The notes under the pieces were generated by a model, which saw only the letters and a program-made list of their open reading frames with translations, was not told the origin of the DNA and did not search any database. Shown here in pieces: positions 18,794-24,204 of a stretch of DNA of 24,204 nt (positions are counted from its first letter, which is position 1; each line of letters begins with the position of its first letter). Source of the DNA: Saccoglossus kowalevskii (Eukaryota > Hemichordata > Enteropneusta > Harrimaniidae). Position numbers and translations under genes: made by a program. The stretch lies in assembly GCF_000003605.2 (NCBI RefSeq), contig NW_003140811.1, positions 339,991-364,194 of the forward strand, in the 5' to 3' direction.

Positions 18794-21700
18794 GTAGAAC
18801 ATTGACTTGTTTTTGCTGAAATTGTGTGTGTAAATAAGAAAAATATTTTGGTTGGCTGTTTTGGCTCTATTAGAAGTGTGTGTTCTTAGATAAATGACAG
18901 AGCTATGTCATTAATCAAAAGTCATATTTTAATGATCCAATATACAGTAATTGCAATTTATGCTTCTATGGGAGATATGCTTCTAATAAAGAATTGTTAA
19001 CATGACAGGTACAAAATAGGTATCACAACACGTCTCACATTATATTTTGTTTTCTCTCATAGCTTTCGTATTAGAAAAAAGAGATTTAGAAACATTGGAT
19101 GCTATCCAGCAGATCGCTGATGCCACTGGATGCCAGCCGTCTGACATTAGTTATGCCGGGATGAAAGATAAAAAAGCAATCACAACACAAGCTATGGTTA
19201 TTAGAGGGGTTCTTCCACATAAGTATGTGAATATAATATTCAGTAAATCGTAATAAAAATTATTAAAAAACAATGATTGGACAAATGATCCAAGTACCGA
19301 TTTATTTTATACATAATGCTAAAAATAAAGCAGTTGGCCTTGCGTGGGATTTAAGGTTATACATCCTGGTACTTTCTGGGGACAAATTAAATAAAAATGA
19401 TAATTTCTCAAAAATGCAATAATTTGTCATTGGAAGTTGAAAAACAGTTTATTACAACAGAAATCAGTATATGCTAACTACTGCCTAGAAATTGCCAGCA
19501 TGTATTCCGGTATATATGCATAAGAGCGTTAATATAAGTCATATTGTACTATTATTTGATTCAAAACCTAGTGCCCGGGTATCTAATGTATATTAAATCA
19601 AAACATCAAAAATAATTTAAATATGAAATGCTGAATATATATTGTTTTATCTTAAATGTCTTACTATTATTTCACCTAGAATTGTTCTTTTAACTAGATT
19701 ACAAGAAATTAATGATTCTTTGCCAAATATCAGAGTTGGCACGATTAAAAGATGCTGTGCCCCGTTGAAGCTTGGTCAGCTTGGTGGAAACCACTTTGAG
19801 ATACTGATACGAGATGCAACTTCTGAATCTTATAGACTTGAAGATGTTGTTTCCACAGCAATGGAACATATTCAGGTATTTAATAAATTAAATGTATTTT
19901 CCATAGTGAAATAAATAAATATCTGACATATGAATATTTGCACATTAATTTAAAAACACGTACCGTACTGAATATATGAATTAATGGAATTGAGTGTTTC
20001 ATATCTTCTTGCAAAGGCAGATAGTGTAAAATTGCAACTCCTTACAATCCATAATTCCATAGCAGAAGAATATTAGGTTCATGGTTACTTGCTTCATGTT
20101 CCAAGATTGTTCAGTTATATGCTGAAACATACTTGGAAAATAAAAATCTATAGCATTAACACGTCCAAACTGGAAAAATAACATAAAATCTCTATAAGAA
20201 GCATCATCCCTAATAAAAGCTGCACCCACACTTGTTGAACAATTGAAAAATTGTCCTCGTATGTGTAGATGCTCTATTAGAACTTGCATCCCTTCTATTG
20301 CATTGTAGCATTTTAATAGAAGCATAGGCTTCCAATGATTGATTTTACAGTACTTGAATGGGCTCTCATGGTTAAATTACTATGCAGCTGAACATTGCAG
20401 TCATTAAATTCTCCTGAGTACTTCTTTACTCAAACTTGACAACTAATAAAGTTCATGTAAAAGAAACTGTATAATTTATACCAATTATAGCAGCGGCTTC
20501 CAATGACAGTACTTGAATGTACAATCGAGGATACATTAGCTTTACACAAATGGGCTCTCATGGTTAAATTATCATGCAGCTGAACGTTGCAGTCATTGAC
20601 TTGGCCTGAGTACTTGTTTACTCAAACTAGACAACTAATAAAGTTCATGTAAAAGAAACTGTATAATTTATACCAAATAATAAATGGAAATTCTCTTTTC
20701 TATTGTTTTGGCATACTTTCAGCATGTCAGCAGGTGTGATCTGAGTTTGTTCAAACAAGCTTACCTTTCCTCTCAGATGTAAATTCCATTAAATACTTTC
20801 TTCACCAAAATTGTTTGATCTGTCTCTATAGGAACATGGATTTGTGAATTACTATGGAACACAACGATTTGGTTCAAATGACAGTCCTGTAACTGCGGAC
20901 AGAGTTGGACTAGCTCTACTCAAAGGAAATATGGTATGATTAAATAATAACTATGTACCATTATATACATTTCAAATACATTTCAGGCAATAAAAAAAAG
21001 GTTCCTTGCAGGCAGAATTAATACATATGTTTGTATTTGCAGTATACATGAAGTGTATATGAAGTTATATAATATTTGCTGTTTTAGAATGCATATAAGT
21101 GGCAAATGCAAGCCATTTAAAATATTTACCTTCCCTCTTTGGGCTTGAACTTAGTTTTCTGAGGAAGCCCAATCTCAAAGCCAGAATGGCTGAAAATGTC
21201 TGTACTCTCTGAAACTATGAAGGAAATAGACTGTTTTGAATGAAATCAAAGAAATCCATTGGGCATTTATACAATCATCTCTATGGCCTCCAGGAATTTT
21301 TGACCCACTTGGAAAAAAGTTGTTCAAGCTTTATTTTGAGTGGCCATCAAAGAATTGGTCAAAATTGAAAACAAATTCATCCAACAATATCATAGTATTC
21401 TGTATGTTGGGTTCAAAAGTTTAGATCAGAAAAAACCTGAAAATACAGTACAGTATGTGTTTATATGTGCTATTTATCCATTTTCAATTCATAAACCCCC
21501 CCTTGGTAAGTCGCGACCTGCGATCAGTTGCAGTTTTGCTTGGATCCTGACACCCGCAAGTGGCCACTGTATATCAGCTAGCGTACCTAAACCTTTGTGT
21601 AAATTTGACAGATATCAACAGTGTTTATAGGGGTCAAAATTATGGCTTTTTGATTGTCCCAAAAACACTTTTGTTATGTTGAACCATCATATGAAAACTG

Positions 21701-23546
21701 GTTACCTTTTGGCACAACCATAAAACTAAATACAAAAGGCACACTATTACAATGTAATATTAGTATCATAGTACCTAAATTTTTTAAAACACAACTTCAC
21801 TTTTTTGGGCAGTTGCTCCTTTTTTGACAGAAATTGTACGCATTAACAATTACTAACAATTTTATTTGTGAAAGATTACAAAAGTTGGCTTTGGTGTTTG
21901 ATTTATTAGACAACTGGTCAATTAGTTGTTTGACCCCTGATTTATGATTATAAGACAAATGTGTGAAGTGATTTATTTAGCAATTTATTCTGTTTCAACA
22001 GAAAGAAGCCATTAATTTGATTTTAATGCCGGGAGATGGAAAAGATACAGTCAATGAAGCAAAGAGGCATTGGAGAAATACAAATAATGCAAAGGAGACG
22101 CTGTCTATGATGCCGCGATATAAAATCCGAGAGTGCATGCTGTTGAAGGCGTTACACCGACATGGACAGGACAATGATGGATGTACTAAAGCATTGCTTA
22201 TGATACCATATTACATGAGGGTTTTGTATGTTCACAGTTATTGTAGTCTTGTATGGAACAAATTAGCATCTTATAGAATTCAACAATACGGAGTTGATGT
22301 TGTTGTTGGGGATCTTGTTGAAGTGACTGAGGGAAACAAGACACAGGTTAGTGTATTTTAGTACTCAGCTCAGCTGAATTTGCAACAGGTTGATTGAAGT
22401 TTCATTGACGGTCATGTGATTGTTAGTGCATGATATGCATGTGTGTACCAAAACCATCAAGTTCTATATAGTTATGCAGTGTTTGTCAGTTACAGTGAAA
22501 CAATCATATGCTAATTTATGCTAATTTATGCTAATTGATGACCAGAAATACTACAACATAGGCAGATGATATCTGACTCGGATGGAACGTTTGATAATCA
22601 TTCTTCGTAGGCTGTCATCGAAAAAATCTGTATTATATAAATTAAATCTGAAAATTGTATGGGCAATCAGTTTATGCTTCAAGTTTCCTAACAGGTGTGC
22701 ATTATATGTGTAATTTTTCATTTCAAACTGCGTATTCATAGATGGGGGAAAAAAAACATTCTGAGCAATTTTGAGCAATGGTATTCAAGTGAAATAACAA
22801 CTTGTCCCCACATTTTCTGTGAATTTCTTGATCACTTTAAAGTGGATATACTTTTATAATTTGAAGAACTGTGACCAAAAACATGTTTTTCAGCTCATAA
22901 CTACAGAATCATTCAAGTTGGAACTACTTAATTGGGACAGGTTTAATTACAAGAGGATTGTTGTCATTGCTCATGAATATTAATGTTGCATGAATATTAA
23001 TTTATGCAAATTAGACAAATGCTTCAACTAATCACGTCATGCAAATCCTCCCTGCCTTATACTAAAAATAAAATTATTTATATTTAGGTGAAAATAGTAG
23101 AACCAGAAGACATCCATAAAAGCAGATACTCTATCAGTGATGTTGTGCTACCATTGCCTGGCAACACAGTTACTATGCCAACCAACTCAGTTTCCCACAT
23201 GTATTCCCAGCTACTTTCCTCTGATGAATTAGAACAACATAACTTCAGGATCTCTTCTTTGAAAATGAACATCCATGGAGACTACCGAAAACTTATTGCA
23301 TGGCCAAGAAATACTCAATACAAACTTCTTACAAGAAAGTCTAAAGTTTATGAAGAGAGTTGTAAGGAAACAAAAGCAGTTTTTATTTCCCAGGATGCAT
23401 GTAGTAGTGCACAGTCAGTCAACAAGGAGGTACAGACATCCAGTGACGATGAACAGTCTGATTGCAATGTAGAAGTTTCATTTGATTTACTGCCATCCTC
23501 TTATGCTACAGTGTGCTTAAGAGAAATTATGAAAACTCCTAAATGA
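17950..23546 (+). CDS. PUS7L: PUS7L, TruD-family pseudouridine synthase (complete, 6 coding exons, 695 aa)
   Basis: TruD-family enzymes isomerise uridine to pseudouridine in tRNA and some mRNA. Coding exons: 17950-18793, 19063-19222, 19698-19875, 20832-20933, 22002-22346, 23088-23546. The total is 2088 nt, and human PUS7L is about 700 residues. The motif [13 protein letters not shown] at about 312-324 carries the catalytic Asp (D317). [16 protein letters not shown], then [11 protein letters not shown] (398-408), are the next TruD signatures. R217-x3-H221 (RTRIH) is an R3H-type motif inside the N-terminal insertion typical of eukaryotic Pus7 proteins. [13 protein letters not shown] (28-40) is the usual N-terminal TruD segment. 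The C-terminal [13 protein letters not shown] matches the end of vertebrate PUS7L and favours it over PUS7. The start is the first ATG after an in-frame TGA, in a CAAATGG context. No damage is visible. Confidence 0.94.
19063..19222 (+). CDS. PUS7L: PUS7L coding exon 2 (catalytic Asp)
   Basis: Acceptor CTCTCATAG. Reads [19 protein letters not shown], then the catalytic loop [16 protein letters not shown] (D317) and GVLPHK. Donor GTATGT at 19223, phase 2 out. Confidence 0.95.
19223..19697. other. PUS7L intron 2, no feature seen
   Basis: AT-rich; nothing recognised. Confidence 0.6.
19698..19875 (+). CDS. PUS7L: PUS7L coding exon 3
   Basis: Acceptor TTAACTAG. Encodes residues 335-394 with [17 protein letters not shown], matching vertebrate LRLGQLKGNHFDIVIR. 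Donor CAG|GTATTT, returning to phase 0. Confidence 0.94.
20327..20676. repeat. Duplicated block of about 160-180 bp in PUS7L intron 3
   Basis: Copy 1 is about 20327-20484 and copy 2 about 20495-20676. Both start GGCTTCCAATGA and end CTGTATAATTTATACCAA. Copy 2 carries about 30 extra bases after GTACTTGAATG, and the copies differ at scattered positions. Confidence 0.85.
20832..20933 (+). CDS. PUS7L: PUS7L coding exon 4
   Basis: Encodes residues 395-428: [14 protein letters not shown], then [18 protein letters not shown]-x-QRFG is a core active-site signature of the TruD family. Acceptor CTCTATAG, donor GTATGA, phase 0 at both ends. Confidence 0.95.
21629..21938. mobile_element. 310-bp element with 10-bp terminal inverted repeats AGGGGTCAAA
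   Basis: AGGGGTCAAA at 21629-21638 and its exact complement TTTGACCCCT at 21929-21938. Similar (C/T)AGGGGT ends are known for non-autonomous hAT elements, so a hAT-type MITE is the first guess. I could not find a clean 8-bp target duplication. It lies in PUS7L intron 20934-22001. Confidence 0.5.
22002..22346 (+). CDS. PUS7L: PUS7L coding exon 5
   Basis: Encodes residues 429-543: [53 protein letters not shown] and VVVGDLVEV, all in the order of vertebrate PUS7L. Acceptor TTTCAACAG, donor GTTAGT. Confidence 0.96.
22347..23087. other. PUS7L intron 5 with short ATGCTAAT / ATGAATATTAAT repeats
   Basis: ATGCTAATTT occurs in three tandem near-copies from 22509. ATGAATATTAAT occurs twice (near 22974 and 22991), followed by ATGCAAAT near 23015. 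These resemble POU-factor binding sequences, but AT-rich DNA yields them by chance. Confidence 0.4.
23088..23546 (+). CDS. PUS7L: PUS7L coding exon 6 (terminal)
   Basis: Encodes residues 544-695 and the TGA stop (23544-23546). Shared blocks are [25 protein letters not shown] and [20 protein letters not shown] polar insert of about 40 residues (about 630-675) is weakly conserved. Acceptor TATATTTAG. The first codon is GTG, carried in phase 0 from exon 5, not a start. Confidence 0.95.
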   Translation: MKIVEPEDIHKSRYSISDVVLPLPGNTVTMPTNSVSHMYSQLLSSDELEQHNFRISSLKMNIHGDYRKLIAWPRNTQYKLLTRKSKVYEESCKETKAVFISQDACSSAQSVNKEVQTSSDDEQSDCNVEVSFDLLPSSYATVCLREIMKTPK

Positions 23547-23770
23547 GTGTGTTCTTGTGTGCTTTGCTTTGATTACATTCATGGATAGACAAGAATATAT
23601 TATAATTTATGAAAGACTATATATATCTCACTGTCAATAGGTTTCGAGCTGAATTAATTTTCCTCCAAGACCAATGAAATATCCAACATTGAAATGGCAA
23701 AGTTACAAGGTTTGAACTACTGTAGATGGCAGAATTAACCTTTGATCTTGATATTAATTATGCTTGCATA

Positions 23771-23776
23771 AATAAA
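23771..23776 (+). terminator. PUS7L: Poly(A) signal candidate of PUS7L
   Basis: AATAAA, the first canonical hexamer after the stop codon, giving a 3' UTR of about 240-250 nt. A GT-rich stretch (about 23810-23828) lies 35-50 nt downstream, where a downstream element is expected. That stretch belongs to the composite repeat starting near 23798. Confidence 0.6.
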
Positions 23777-23797
23777 ATAACTCCTACATATGAACTT

Positions 23798-24204
23798 CCC
23801 GGGGACTTATGTTTTGCCCTGTGTGCGTCCGTCCGTCCGTGCGTCCGTGATCACCTGTATCTCGAACATGCATGGACCGATTAAGTTCAAACTTCACTCA
23901 TACATCACACATTATATGGGACATATGCACATGCATTTTTTTCATGATCCGATTAACGATAGCCGAATAGCGGCCATTTTAAGGCCGAAAATGAATCAAA
24001 ATCGCACATTTTCACCATTCCGGACCCGGATCTCAGTTATGCATGGACGGATTTTGTTCAAATTTGGTACATACATTAAACATAATAGGACCTTGATGCA
24101 CGTCATTTTCTTTTTTGGATCGGGCTCGAAATGGCCGACTGGCGGCCATTTTGTTTTAAAGAATTCAGTTCTGGATCCGTATCTGAGACATGCTTGGATT
24201 GATC
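23798..24204 (+). repeat. Composite interspersed repeat, copy B (cut by window edge)
   Basis: Starts GGGGACTTATGTTTTG and contains a GTCC/GTCCGTCC microsatellite. Units begin at about 23859, 24030 and 24181 (ATCTC-x-CATGCATGGA-like), with GGCGGCCATTTT closing the first two. It is in opposite orientation to copy A and lies just after the PUS7L poly(A) signal. Confidence 0.75.

Noticed and set aside
21340-21630. 96-codon plus-strand open frame in PUS7L intron 4
   Set aside because: No homology, no splice signals, and PUS7L exons 4 and 5 join in phase without it.
1-24204. CRISPR arrays, operons, ribosome binding sites, tRNA or rRNA genes
   Set aside because: The window is intron-rich animal DNA. 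I saw no direct-repeat/spacer array and no cloverleaf or rRNA sequence on reading; a tRNA scan was not possible here.

Overview
The window is animal nuclear DNA. It is AT-rich, its genes are cut into many short exons by GT-AG introns of about 0.2 to 1.8 kb, and both recognisable genes belong to animal families. Non-LTR retrotransposon debris and several small inverted-repeat elements fit a marine invertebrate, perhaps an invertebrate deuterostome, but the species cannot be fixed from the sequence.

Positions 17069 down to 514, minus strand: the 5' part of CFAP54, the large protein of the C1d projection of the motile-cilium central apparatus. I traced 25 coding exons. Their phases agree at every junction and they sum to 3588 nt, or 1196 codons. 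The gene runs off the left edge; the vertebrate protein is about 3,100 residues, so roughly 60 percent is missing. Exons 9 and 10 add 59 in-frame residues that I do not recall in vertebrate CFAP54.

Positions 17070 to about 17407: a compact head-to-head promoter region. It holds a TISU/YY1-like context around the CFAP54 start codon, RFX-type half-sites and an ETS-type site. A probable non-coding first exon of PUS7L follows.

Positions 17950 to 23546, plus strand: a complete PUS7L gene, a TruD-family RNA pseudouridine synthase, in six coding exons (2088 nt, 695 residues plus stop). The catalytic aspartate motif and an R3H-type Arg-x3-His motif are both present. A poly(A) signal lies about 225 nt after the stop.

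Introns and flanks hold the repeats: a LINE reverse-transcriptase remnant (1-478), a 65-bp tandem triplet (10738-10932), a TA-flanked foldback element (10312-10528), two further foldbacks (12553-12670 and 17632-17794), two elements with AGGGGTCAAA-type ends (16276-16603 and 21629-21938), a duplicated block (20327-20676), and two inverted copies of a composite repeat built of units of about 150 bp (14290-14965 and 23798-24204).

The two genes share a promoter region but have no evident joint function: one makes a ciliary structural protein and the other an RNA-modifying enzyme. I see no new biological system here. The points most worth checking are the extra CFAP54 exons, the shared promoter and the unnamed repeat families.
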